Below are positions 26,635-35,800 of a stretch of 64,000 nt of DNA, piece after piece. The notes beneath the pieces were generated by a model that saw nothing but the letters and a program-made list of their open reading frames with translations, was not told where the DNA came from and did no database searches. This DNA comes from Allorhodopirellula solitaria. Lineage in GTDB: Bacteria; Planctomycetota; Planctomycetia; Pirellulales; Pirellulaceae. Position numbers and translations under genes: made by a program. The stretch's first letter is position 1; the number at the start of each line of letters is the position of its first letter. The stretch is taken from NCBI RefSeq assembly GCF_007859855.1, contig NZ_SJPK01000005.1, positions 1-64,000 of the forward strand. The letters run 5' to 3'.

Positions 26635-28973
26635 CAATTTTGCTCCGGGTCGAGAACGAGAACAAACTCAGGATTGATCGTCATCTCTGTGTCCAATTTG
26701 CTTAGGTCCTGAATCGCTGCAGATTCACTGTTTGGTGCTTTGGCCCGAAAAATGATTGTGATCTCGCCGAGTGTTTGAGGTTCGGTAAGCTCGTTGCGGT
26801 CGCTGACGATTTCACCGCAGAGTTCTTTGAGGTTGCGAACGTGTTCGACTCGCAGTGAAAGTTTGGGATCCATATCGGGTACGATTTCCTGCTCCTTCAG
26901 TTGATTCAGATCAACTATCAATTTGGATAGTTTAAAAATGCTATCTTCAGTAAGACCCTCGAGCGTGAGATGCGGTATTAACTCAGAAATGCTTTTTTTG
27001 ATCCTGTTGGCGCTCTTGGCATTGGCAGTTTTCTTTTTCCCGTTATCGGTCTCTGGCCAATCTGTGCCTACTTGCTGCCAGCTTGTCACATGCTTCCTTT
27101 TCGCAGGGAGTTCGCTTAGTTTAATAAGCAATTCCAGGCACTGACCATCGAATTTATGCCTGCGTTTTTTCCCGCTATATGCAGGCGAACTATCGAATCC
27201 AACAACCACGGATTGCAATGGATTGTCCCGCTGGATCTCGAGATACATAAAGCTACTCGGGAATTCCGGTTTCTCGATTTTCGTACCATCCTCAATCGGC
27301 TCGAAGCTGCTTTCATCATCGAAACTAACGCTAGTGGCTTCATGCATTTCGTCCGCGTCATGAGAGAACACTGCTTCTCCCTTCAGCTTTTGTACTCCGT
27401 TCTTCTGTGAGTAGTGAAGTTCGACTCGCGTTCTCTTGTCATCCTGTTCCGTTGCAACAGTATCCGCATCTGTTGCCTGCTGAGAACTGTCTGCCTCGTT
27501 CTCTTTTCCTGGAATATCTACTGCAGGATTTCTTTTGTGGGACGTCGATTCCACGTCCTTCTTGACGCTTGAAACCTCTGTGATCGCATCTTTTCCCTTG
27601 GCTTTTCCATCATCATCGGATGGCATTTGAGTATCAGCAGCGACAGGCGTTTCACTGGACGCCTGCTCTTCTACAGCCTTGTCACCACCTTCGGACTTGT
27701 CCACTGGTTTCTCTGGCGTGTCTGTGTTTGATTGGCTTGCCAACTCAGACTCAGTGGCTTGCGTGCTGCTCTCTCGTGTTTCCAGTGCAAACTCATCACG
27801 CTCCTCCGCAGCCGCTTTGGTTTGACTGCTTTCGTCTAGCTCATCGCGAATGGACTGAGGATCGGTGGAGTCCCCGCTGTCTGCGATCGAGTTCGCATAC
27901 CTCTGAATTCCGTAGACGGCTGCTCCGCTGGCCAGGAGGAGCAGTGCGATCACCGACACGAGGATGAGCGTTGATTTTGACTTCGGTTTCGCTTTGACAG
28001 GCTGTGGCGGCGGTGTCGCTCGCTTGCCGTTTTTTCTCGCAGTATCCGGAAACGGACGCGTTCCAGGCGGAATATCGATCGAGTCCAACGGGGCGTCGAC
28101 GGGAGGAGGTGCAGCAGCGGGCAAGATGGCCGCTGTGAGTGGATCGGTAAGGGGCGAGTCGTTTGACTCGGCTGAGTGTGTGCCGCTGCGGGCGAGTTCA
28201 GTCAACGGAGAGTGAGCCGCGGGCGGGAGCTTGGCGGTCAGATCGATGACTGTGCCCCGAGCGGACGCGAGCCGGGCTTCATCGGTGCCCGCAAGGACGC
28301 AGCGGACTCGGCAATCAATTTCAGGTGGCAGGTTGGTGTAGTAGGTGCTGAACGTGGCTGACCAACGCTGCGTTTCGGGCAGCAGGGCGATCGACTCATC
28401 GAGTAGCGAGAGCAGCGATTGACTTTGCGAGAGATCGAAAAGGATCCAAACCGGCTTGTTCGATGGAGCGGCGATGAGGCCGGCGAGATAACCACCCCAA
28501 CCCGCGTCTCCGGTAGTCGCATCCCAAGTTGTGCAAACGCGGCTGGATTGGTTTTTCTGGGGAAGGGTGGGGCCGGTGGGCGGCGTTTGGTTCTGCCCGT
28601 CCCACTGGGTGCGCATGATGTTGGCGTGAGCCAAAAGCCAGGCAGGTCCGGCAGGCGATTGCTCGTGCGAATCGACGACGATGTGATGGGCCAGCTTATT
28701 GGTCCGGCCGCTGTAGTCGGTACCGTACGCCGCCACCCGCGAGAGCACACTCGATGACTGACCCCCGGTGCGGATTCTCACATGGGAAAAACTGATGGGG
28801 TTCTGTGCGGCCTGATCATCTTGCGGTGAAAAGACGTGTCGATACCCCGATAGCGTTTCCAGCCGCTGGGCAAGGTTCCCAGGCATGCCGCTGGTCGACA
28901 GGACGGTGCAAAATCCTCGACTGCCTTGCCGCAGGCCGGAGGCTGCCGAGGTATACAGAAGTTCCAAACTCAC
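26634..28973 (-). CDS. GAP1-N2 domain membrane protein (GTPase-associated protein, operon gene 2)
   Basis: The 779-residue product opens with the GAP1-N2 pattern: ELLYTSAASGLRQGSRGFCT at 4-23, then YGTDYSGRTNKLAHHIVVD near residue 90 (the D-x-SGR-xN-x-x-H block) and a WDA/W-rich middle. GAP1-N2 proteins are named for constant association with GTPases in predicted NTP-dependent conflict systems. A Pro-rich linker precedes one membrane helix (~333-357, STLILVSVIALLLLASGAAV). A long acidic, Ser/Thr/Glu-rich low-complexity stretch (~365-510) and a C-terminal domain follow. The DNA at 26650-27560 is visibly more AT-rich than its neighbours. It overlaps the GTPase stop by 4 bases (ATGA). Confidence 0.82.
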   Translation of the reverse strand: MSLELLYTSAASGLRQGSRGFCTVLSTSGMPGNLAQRLETLSGYRHVFSPQDDQAAQNPISFSHVRIRTGGQSSSVLSRVAAYGTDYSGRTNKLAHHIVVDSHEQSPAGPAWLLAHANIMRTQWDGQNQTPPTGPTLPQKNQSSRVCTTWDATTGDAGWGGYLAGLIAAPSNKPVWILFDLSQSQSLLSLLDESIALLPETQRWSATFSTYYTNLPPEIDCRVRCVLAGTDEARLASARGTVIDLTAKLPPAAHSPLTELARSGTHSAESNDSPLTDPLTAAILPAAAPPPVDAPLDSIDIPPGTRPFPDTARKNGKRATPPPQPVKAKPKSKSTLILVSVIALLLLASGAAVYGIQRYANSIADSGDSTDPQSIRDELDESSQTKAAAEERDEFALETRESSTQATESELASQSNTDTPEKPVDKSEGGDKAVEEQASSETPVAADTQMPSDDDGKAKGKDAITEVSSVKKDVESTSHKRNPAVDIPGKENEADSSQQATDADTVATEQDDKRTRVELHYSQKNGVQKLKGEAVFSHDADEMHEATSVSFDDESSFEPIEDGTKIEKPEFPSSFMYLEIQRDNPLQSVVVGFDSSPAYSGKKRRHKFDGQCLELLIKLSELPAKRKHVTSWQQVGTDWPETDNGKKKTANAKSANRIKKSISELIPHLTLEGLTEDSIFKLSKLIVDLNQLKEQEIVPDMDPKLSLRVEHVRNLKELCGEIVSDRNELTEPQTLGEITIIFRAKAPNSESAAIQDLSKLDTEMTINPEFVLVLDPEQN

Positions 28974-30415
28974 GCGTCAGTGTCCTCCGTTGACGATTGT
29001 TTTTTAGGGATCCGGTACTGGGCTCCGATCAATCCACGCGTCCAGGTGGACAACGCGTATAGCAGCGGCACCTCGACCCAGTACGGATGGATATTGCAGG
29101 GCCGGATGCCGAGTGAGCCCGTGGCGTCATCGACCTCGGGGCTGACCCCGGTGGCACTGACCGGGATAAACACGAGTTCGCGAGCAAAACCTTGGGCGGC
29201 GGCAACGATCTCCGGACAGAATTCTTGCAGCAGGGCTTCGACCGCCGACGAGGTCTCGCGAATCCGATCGCTATCGAGCGTGCGCACCGAGTGTTCGTCG
29301 CGGTCAAAGTATGGCTCGGCGTTGGACACATCGGGCAGAAGTTCCTTCCAACTGTCCCATTTTGTCACGACGATGACCATTGGCCCCTGGTGCTGTTCGT
29401 CTTCGCGTAGTCCTGCGTGACGCCGCACCCGCGAGATCGCTTCTAAGAGAATCGTATCTTGGCGAACGCTGGCTTCACGCTGCAATCTCGCGTTGCGTGG
29501 CTTCATTTGCGGGTCATCGCTTTTGCCTTCACACGCGCGACGGAAACGCGGATCCTGAGTGGGGTCAAAGCAAAAGAACAAACAGGCGGAATGAGCCAGG
29601 TGCCGAGTGACTGGGCTGGTGACTGAATCGGTGCCTGGCAAGAAACTCTCGCCCGCATTGTCGTAGAGACAGATCACCCGCGACATGGCCTTCGCCCGCG
29701 CATGATTCGGGTGGGTTGCAGTGGGCTGCAGCGTGAAAAGGAATGGGCGTGGAAGCGTGATCGAGTGGTCGCCCATCTGGACTTGATCATACATGTCACC
29801 CTGCGTTTCCGTCTTTGCGATCGATACCAGGGCATCGGGATCGGCGTTGAGGAATTGTTGTTCCTCATAGGCATGCAGTCTTGCGTTGGCGGACGCATCT
29901 GCGTCATGAAGCGTCACCTTGAATCGCTTTGGCAACATCTGACGCAGCTGCCACGTCATCGAAGCCAGGAAATAGCTTTTGCCGCACGCGGGGGCCCCCA
30001 GAATCGAATAGAAGATGGCGGGCAGTTGAAACAGCGGCCGGGGAACTTCCAAGTGGCAGTTCGGACACGCTAGACGCGTGGCTCGGTAGCCTTCGGAATC
30101 AATCGCATCGCCTTCCGGGGAAAATCGAGAGGGCAAGAAACGCACGGCGTGGATGTCGCCAAGCTTCGCATCCCCGATCAAATCTGGGTGTTCGGACACC
30201 CATAGCGACTCCGCAGGGGCAAAGACATTCCAACAATGTGGACAGGTGACTTGGTCGAGCAACGAGAGGCGGTTCGCGACGAGCGGTGCAGCCATAGGAA
30301 AATCGAACAATTGGGTTGCAACGTCATCAAACCTGCCCTCGGCGAGTACATCCAGCCAATGAAATGCAGGGGGGGGGGGGGGGGCATTGTACCATCCTTC
30401 CGTGGCAGGAACCAT
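28970..30415 (-). CDS. Zinc-ribbon GTPase (first gene of the seven-gene operon)
   Basis: Read from the ATG at 30415 the product is 481 residues. A zinc ribbon is formed by CPHC (58-61) and CPNC (117-120). The P-loop is GAPACGKS (140-147), the Walker B/DxxG-like motif LYDNAGE (250-256) and the base-specificity motif TKWD (351-354), together a TRAFAC-like GTPase fold of the type placed next to GAP1 genes. Residues 11-16 (APPPPP) are encoded by a run of 16 C. An ATG at 30387, seven bases after a GGAAGGA ribosome-binding site, directly abuts the run but is out of frame here; it would be in frame with 14 or 17 C. The true start and expression state are therefore uncertain. Confidence 0.82.
   Translation of the reverse strand: MVPATEGWYNAPPPPPAFHWLDVLAEGRFDDVATQLFDFPMAAPLVANRLSLLDQVTCPHCWNVFAPAESLWVSEHPDLIGDAKLGDIHAVRFLPSRFSPEGDAIDSEGYRATRLACPNCHLEVPRPLFQLPAIFYSILGAPACGKSYFLASMTWQLRQMLPKRFKVTLHDADASANARLHAYEEQQFLNADPDALVSIAKTETQGDMYDQVQMGDHSITLPRPFLFTLQPTATHPNHARAKAMSRVICLYDNAGESFLPGTDSVTSPVTRHLAHSACLFFCFDPTQDPRFRRACEGKSDDPQMKPRNARLQREASVRQDTILLEAISRVRRHAGLREDEQHQGPMVIVVTKWDSWKELLPDVSNAEPYFDRDEHSVRTLDSDRIRETSSAVEALLQEFCPEIVAAAQGFARELVFIPVSATGVSPEVDDATGSLGIRPCNIHPYWVEVPLLYALSTWTRGLIGAQYRIPKKQSSTEDTDA
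30369..30384 (-). repeat. 16-nt homopolymer (poly-C on the coding strand) inside the GTPase gene
   Basis: Sixteen consecutive G on the + strand, read as C in the gene, lie within the first codons. Such tracts change length by slipped-strand mispairing. Start 30415 needs 13, 16 or 19 C; start 30387 needs 14 or 17; with 15 or 18 neither is in frame. Confidence 0.9.
30395..30401 (-). promoter_or_regulatory. Ribosome-binding site GGAAGGA ahead of the ATG at 30387
   Basis: The coding strand reads GGAAGGA, then seven bases, then ATG and the poly-C run. This is a much better Shine-Dalgarno match and spacing than anything before the ATG at 30415, which favours 30387 as the natural start when the tract length permits. 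Confidence 0.6.
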
Positions 30416-30730
30416 TGCCTGGTACGATAATGATGCGGCCGATCGATTATGCCCTCTCGATTGGAACTGCCTGAACTGTTCCTAGCGAATTTTGATTTCC
30501 CGCATGAGGGCAGCTGATCAGGGCGGTGCCCCATCCCATTGCCGCGCACGCGCGATGCCTCGCCCGCCCGCGCTCGCTGTGCTGGTTGATGAGATCACGC
30601 TCCGTTATAAACGCCAGTGTTCGCAGCGGCAAATGCAGCGATTTCAGGCCGAGACGGAAGCGGGCTGTCGTTGGAGTGTGCCGATACGCGCGCGTGGCCG
30701 GGTGTGCACGCTACCCGAGGCCTCACGGCC
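30416..30730. other. Upstream region of the seven-gene operon
   Basis: About 315 bases between the operon and the IS1182 element. On the operon strand there is a short inverted repeat GGAAC-N10-GTTCC (30466-30485) and a CATAAT (near 30448) that might be a -10, without a good -35. No gene is credible here. The IS insertion lies only ~315 bases upstream and could influence transcription. Confidence 0.4.
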
Positions 30731-32634
30731 AATGCCATCTACTTTGCCCCTGTTCGGGGCATCATCACGATGGTAACCCGACGCGTCACGGCGTGTTGAC
30801 TTAGTTCTCAGGGTGGCGGATTTGGTTGATTTCCCCCCTTACCCCCCGTTCGCTCCAGACACAACGCGATCCCAGTTGATTGGCGTGGGATCGGCTGGCT
30901 GGAGGGAACGAGCGGGGACGTGGACTACGTTGTCGGTTTCAGCGCTGGCGGGTCCGTGCCGCTGGCGATCAGACTGAGCAGGCGATGAAGGTTAAACGCC
31001 GTACACAGCCAACGCCATTCGTTGCCCACTCGCTTCAGACCACGCGTCAGAAAACGACGTGCCCCGAAGTGACCCTTGATCATCGCAAAGGGACGCTCGC
31101 TAGGATGCCGACGACGGGAGTACTTCGTCTTCGCCGACTCAGTGCCCATCTTCTTCGCGTGAGCGATCCGTTCGGCTTCGTGTTGTTCGTGGCTGATTTG
31201 ACGCGACTTCGCCTGGCCGCTGAAGCAACGCTCAGCCAACGGGCAACCGGCACAGTCCGACGCATCCGCTTTGTAGCGATACTTGATTCGCTTTCGACCG
31301 TTTTCCACTTGGCTGGTCTTGTTCGCATAAGGCATCGCCTTGCCAGCCGGGCACCGGTAACAGTCCGCTTCGGCATCGTAGACGAAGGCTGCCTTGCTGA
31401 ACTTCGTCGTCTTCGTACCGTCTTTTTTCTTGGTCGTCGTCGTCGGCAAGCGATCCAAGTCCGAAGAAGCTACCGGTTCGCTGGGGTCAGGGCGAATCGC
31501 TGGGTTGTCTTCGCCAGCACCCTTGATCGGCGAATAAAGATCGATGCCAGCCTCCTCGCACTTGGCTAGGTTCTCGCCGGTGCTCATCAAGCCGTCCGCG
31601 AGCATCTCAGCAGGAGGTTCTTCCAAGCCAAAGGACTCTTTGACATCCTCGACCGCACCGAACATCTCTTTGTCTTCGTTGGCCTCAGCGATCACGCCCT
31701 CTGAAACAATGAACCCGCTATCGACATCGACTGTCGCATGTGGGGTGTAATTGGGAGCGCAGCCGCCTTCCTTATTCGGCGTCACTCGCGACTCGGGATC
31801 GGTGATGGGAATGCGGGCAGGCACCTTTTTGCCTTCAGATTCAAGTCGATCGATCTCAGCCAAGGCAGCGTCGACACGTTCGCGACGTTGCTTGACATCG
31901 GCCAGTTCCTCTTGGAGCTGATGAGCGTTTTCGGCACCGAGTTGCTCGTCTTCTTTGCTATCTGCCTCAGCCGTCCTCGCTTCGAGTTCGACAAACTTGG
32001 CTGCGAGTTCTTTCTTGGCTTTGCGAAGTTCTTCGGGCGTCCGGGTGCCGCTCTTGCGGTTGTTCGCTCGTATCCGAGTGCCGTCAAACGCCAGCGATTT
32101 AAGCGGCAGATGACCAAGATCGCGAGCGACCAATGCAATCTGGACGAAGATATCCTTCAGTGCGTCGGAGTTTTTGCGTCGGAATTCGCTGATCGTAGTG
32201 TGGTCGATCGTGCGTCCTTCAACGAGCCAACGAAAGTCGACGCGAACGATGAGTGCTTCTTCGAGTGACCGTGAGGTGCGGATACGGCACAGTAATCCGT
32301 AGAGAATCACGCTGGCGAGGACACGGGGGTGAATCGGTGGCTGTCCGATTCGCCCGTTGTATTTCTGTTCCCACTGGTTCCAAGAGAGTCTGCCGAGAAT
32401 ATCATCCAGGAGTCGGACGCTATGATCGGCGGGAATCGCTTGATCGAGTCGCTCGGGAAAGAGCACCAATTGATCGCGAGCAAGCGGTGGCATCGAGAAT
32501 TTAACCATGAGTTCCTCCGTTGCAGATATCATAGCGCCAACCACCGCCGCCGATAGCCGACTAAATCAACACGCCGTGACGCATCGGGTTACCAACCGAG
32601 CCATGCCCCAAACGGGTCCAAAGTAAGTGCCATT
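30731..32634 (-). mobile_element. IS1182-family insertion sequence
   Basis: A ~1.9-kb element holds one transposase gene. Near-terminal inverted repeats of 29 bases at 30771-30799 and 32566-32594 (TGGTAACCCGA then GCGTCACGGCGTGTTGA) differ at one position. The complementarity continues less perfectly outward to AATGCCATCTACTTTG at 30731 and its counterpart ending at 32634. Exact ends and the target duplication could not be fixed by eye. Confidence 0.85.
30925..32508 (-). CDS. IS1182-family transposase
   Basis: The 527-residue product starts at 32508, preceded by a GGAGGA ribosome-binding site; an upstream in-frame ATG at 32544 is less likely. The N-terminal domain is DUF772-like (IHPRVLASVILYGLLCRIRT, VDFRWLVEGRTIDHTTISEF). 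A catalytic Asp is likely in SLAFDGTRIRANN, and a helical charged insertion follows. A Cys cluster (CYRCPAGKAMPY, CAGCPLAERC) precedes the C-terminal DDE block RRHPSERPFAMIKGHFGARR with its Glu. The frame is intact, so the element may be active. Confidence 0.92.
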   Translation of the reverse strand: MVKFSMPPLARDQLVLFPERLDQAIPADHSVRLLDDILGRLSWNQWEQKYNGRIGQPPIHPRVLASVILYGLLCRIRTSRSLEEALIVRVDFRWLVEGRTIDHTTISEFRRKNSDALKDIFVQIALVARDLGHLPLKSLAFDGTRIRANNRKSGTRTPEELRKAKKELAAKFVELEARTAEADSKEDEQLGAENAHQLQEELADVKQRRERVDAALAEIDRLESEGKKVPARIPITDPESRVTPNKEGGCAPNYTPHATVDVDSGFIVSEGVIAEANEDKEMFGAVEDVKESFGLEEPPAEMLADGLMSTGENLAKCEEAGIDLYSPIKGAGEDNPAIRPDPSEPVASSDLDRLPTTTTKKKDGTKTTKFSKAAFVYDAEADCYRCPAGKAMPYANKTSQVENGRKRIKYRYKADASDCAGCPLAERCFSGQAKSRQISHEQHEAERIAHAKKMGTESAKTKYSRRRHPSERPFAMIKGHFGARRFLTRGLKRVGNEWRWLCTAFNLHRLLSLIASGTDPPALKPTT

Positions 32635-32672
32635 CGGCTATCGCCTCGGCGTCACCCTCGGAAACTCAGCTT

Positions 32673-32794
32673 CCTGTCGGACAAGCCGACAGGGGAGCAA
32701 CGGGCAATAGCAACCGCTTTCTAATTTCAAAACGTTGCTTCCCGTGTGGCAAGCACACGGGGGAGCAGGATCCCCGGTCGGCTTTTCCGACCGG
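32673..32794 (-). repeat. Triple-hairpin array, copy B
   Basis: Hairpins at 32673-32693, 32741-32761 and 32774-32794 have the same three 8-bp stems as copy A at 17732-17853. All substitutions inside the hairpins fall in the 5-nt loops. The array starts about 55 bases downstream of the giant gene's stop codon. Confidence 0.8.
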
Positions 32795-32848
32795 AATCCA
32801 TGTTTTGCGATTAGACAAATGGCTCCCTCCACACGCTCCCAGGCGGGC

Positions 32849-35800
32849 TCAGAACAGATCGCTAATGGCGGCGTCGAGGCTGCTCTCGTGCGAATCGCTC
32901 TGGTCCGCTTTCTCCTTGTCCTGGGCCTGATCGACCGCGATCAAGTCCAAGACGGCCGTGCTCGAAGCATCGCTTTGACCGGTTCCATTCACCTTGGCAG
33001 CGTCCGCGTCAATGGTGGATACCGAAGACTCCTCGACGATGGACGAGTCAACCTCCGGGAGGCTGATGACCGACTGCGGGGCGGTCGACTGGGGTGCAAT
33101 CGGCTCAGGTGACGACGAAGGGCCCTGTTCGTTGAGATAGTTGATAACTCGCAACGCGTCGAGCGAGGTCACGACCCCGTTGTCACTGACGTCGTAGTAA
33201 TAGTCATCTCCCGAGATTGAATCGACGGGGACGCCGTCACCATTTTCCTGCTCATTGAGCAGATTGATGACGACCAGGGCATCGAGCGAGGTCACCAAGC
33301 CGCTGCGATTAACATCCTCGGCAATGACGGGGTTGGTCAAGCGATTGCGGGTCGTGTTGAATTGAACTTCGACAGGTCCGCTCTTGACCCCACTGTTGTC
33401 CTGCACTTCGATGATCACGACGTCTTCGCCGAGATGGCCGGGGTTGGGACGGTACTCCAGTTCGCCGGTGGTCGGATTGATCGAGGCAACCCCGCCGGTT
33501 CCGTTGGTCAGGATCACAGTCTCGGATAGATCCAAACCATCGGTCGAGAGGAACACATCGTTCAGATCGACGATCGCCACACCGCTGCTGTCGGGATTGT
33601 TATAGGTCCCGGTGCGGATAGGTGGTGCTTCGGGAACAGGCCGTGAGCCGATATCAATATTGAGCGTCAACTCCTGATACTTGGTGTTGGGATCGACTCG
33701 CGAATCCGGGCCATCATCGGCCCGGAACACCAACGTTGCTGTGCCAGTAGCATTGACCGCGGGATAGAGATACAGAGTCCCGTTGATCAAGTCCGGCTCG
33801 CGGCGGAACAGCGTGGAGAGATCGGTACCGTTGGTCCCCTCGGAATCCGCCGGCTGGTATCGGAACACAACTGTTTGATTGGCCTGCTCATCAGCCGCGG
33901 TGGGAGGCCCAGGCGACAGATCCGAAACGAGACCGGAGAAGGTGACTGTTCCCCCGTCATCGCGAATGGGTGCATAGAGCGTGTCGTTGGGACCGAAGGC
34001 ATCGCTATTGACCGTGAACGTCGGAACGTCGTTGTTCGGATTGACCTGCAACGTGACCAAACCGGGAGCACTGGTCTCCGCCGGCGTTCCTGAATCGGTG
34101 ACAAAGTACGTGAACTGGTCAGGAGTCGTGCCCGGTGTCGCCGAGTTGTAATCGGTATCGGGAACATATGACAAACGATCGAGATACCGTTCGGTGGCAT
34201 TGCCGCTGGTGACTTCGACAAAGGTCACCGTCAACACACCATTGGCGAGCGTGAAGGACTGCGAGGCCTCCATGTTGCCGGTGCCGGGATTGGTAGCGTA
34301 ATCACCAACCAAACTCTCGCCTGTCACGGCGGGTGTGGTATCGCCAGCCAGGCCGATGCCGGTCACATGGAGCGTCTGAATTTCAGGGAAATCGGCACTG
34401 CCGCCCGCCGAAGCGGGCCCTTCGAAGTCGCCGTTGAGGTCGAGGAGGCGTTGCTCGGTTTCCACAATCGTGGTCGGATCTCCCGTGACGGGATTCCCCG
34501 TGCCATTTTCCAACTCACTGAACTCGAGCATTTCGAGAGTTCGGTCGGGAGCCGTCGGCACATCGTTGCCGCTGCTCAGCGTGATCGTGATGCGCTGCCG
34601 ACTGACTTGATCGAGCGCGGGGCTCGTGTTCCCGCTGAGATCCCGTTCGCTGACGACGATATCGTAGACGGCGCTTCCGAAGGCATCCGGATTCGCATCG
34701 AGGGAGAGGGTCCCGTTCTCGGTCAGCGTCGGTTCGGTGTCAAACAGCCCACCGGCTCCGCTGATCCGTTCGAGATCGATATGCACGGTTGAATTCGCGT
34801 TCTCATCTCGTGCACCCGGCGAGCTATCCGATGGCGCCGGTCCCGGCAAGATCACGGCACCGGAATCGGTAAATACATTGGTGGAGTACGCCCCGCCTTC
34901 GTCACCGACCACAAACTCGGCGGCGTTGACAGTGTCACTACGCAGTGCCGGGATCGACGGCAGGTCGTTCGTCGCTGTCACCGTCATGGTGACAATCGCC
35001 GCTGCGCTGAGATGTTCAAGACTGCCGCCATCGTCAACGAAGTAGGTGAACAGATCGGTCGGATCGTACGGCGACGCCGAGTTGTAGTCGGCATCGGGTG
35101 TGTAGCGGATCGACTTGACGAACCGGTCGCTCACGTCGGCATCACTTTGTTGATAGGTGATCGTCAGGGTACCGTTCGCAATCTCGAGCGAATCGGTGGC
35201 GATCATTTCGCCGGCCACGTCGCCATAAACGAGCGTGGGGTCGTCTGCCGATTTCGCTGGTGCGGTCGCTCCAGCTAGACCGAGACCGGTCACGCGCAGG
35301 TCACCCAATTGATCGATTTCGTTGAATGGCGGTTCGATCGAATCGACGAACGAGCTCGGTTGAGCGGCGCCGCCGGCAGCATTGTTGAGCAGCAGCGTCT
35401 CGGCAGAAATGTCAAGGAAGCCATCGCCATCGGAAGTGGGCACGGGCGAGCCACCTGCGTCGAGTTCCTCGCGATGTTCGGCCAGAGTGAAGGCCTTCGC
35501 CGCAGCGGTGGGTTGGTCGTTGACCGAATTGACGACGATCGTGAACTCCCGCGTGACGGGCGGGTTGGTGAGCACGTCACCCTCGGGACTGAGGTCGACC
35601 ACGCTGAGCGTGTAGGTGACGGTACCGAATGCATCGGGGTTCGGGAACACCTGCAGAGTACCATCGGCTGTCAATGTGGTGGGCGCGGAGAACACTTGGT
35701 TCGCGAGCGTCGTGTCGTCTGCGGTCAGCGTGATCTGCACCGTCTGATCGGCTTCATCGGCACCGCCGCCAGCATCGATAACCAAACTATCATCGAGGAA

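Noticed and set aside
30492-30799. Overlapping small + strand frames between the GTPase operon and the IS element
   Set aside because: Composition is not protein-like, and the frames run into the IS inverted repeat.
30731-32634. Assigning an exact target-site duplication to the IS1182 element
   Set aside because: CGGC occurs at both edges but offset by one base from the inverted-repeat ends, so the duplication could not be fixed by eye.
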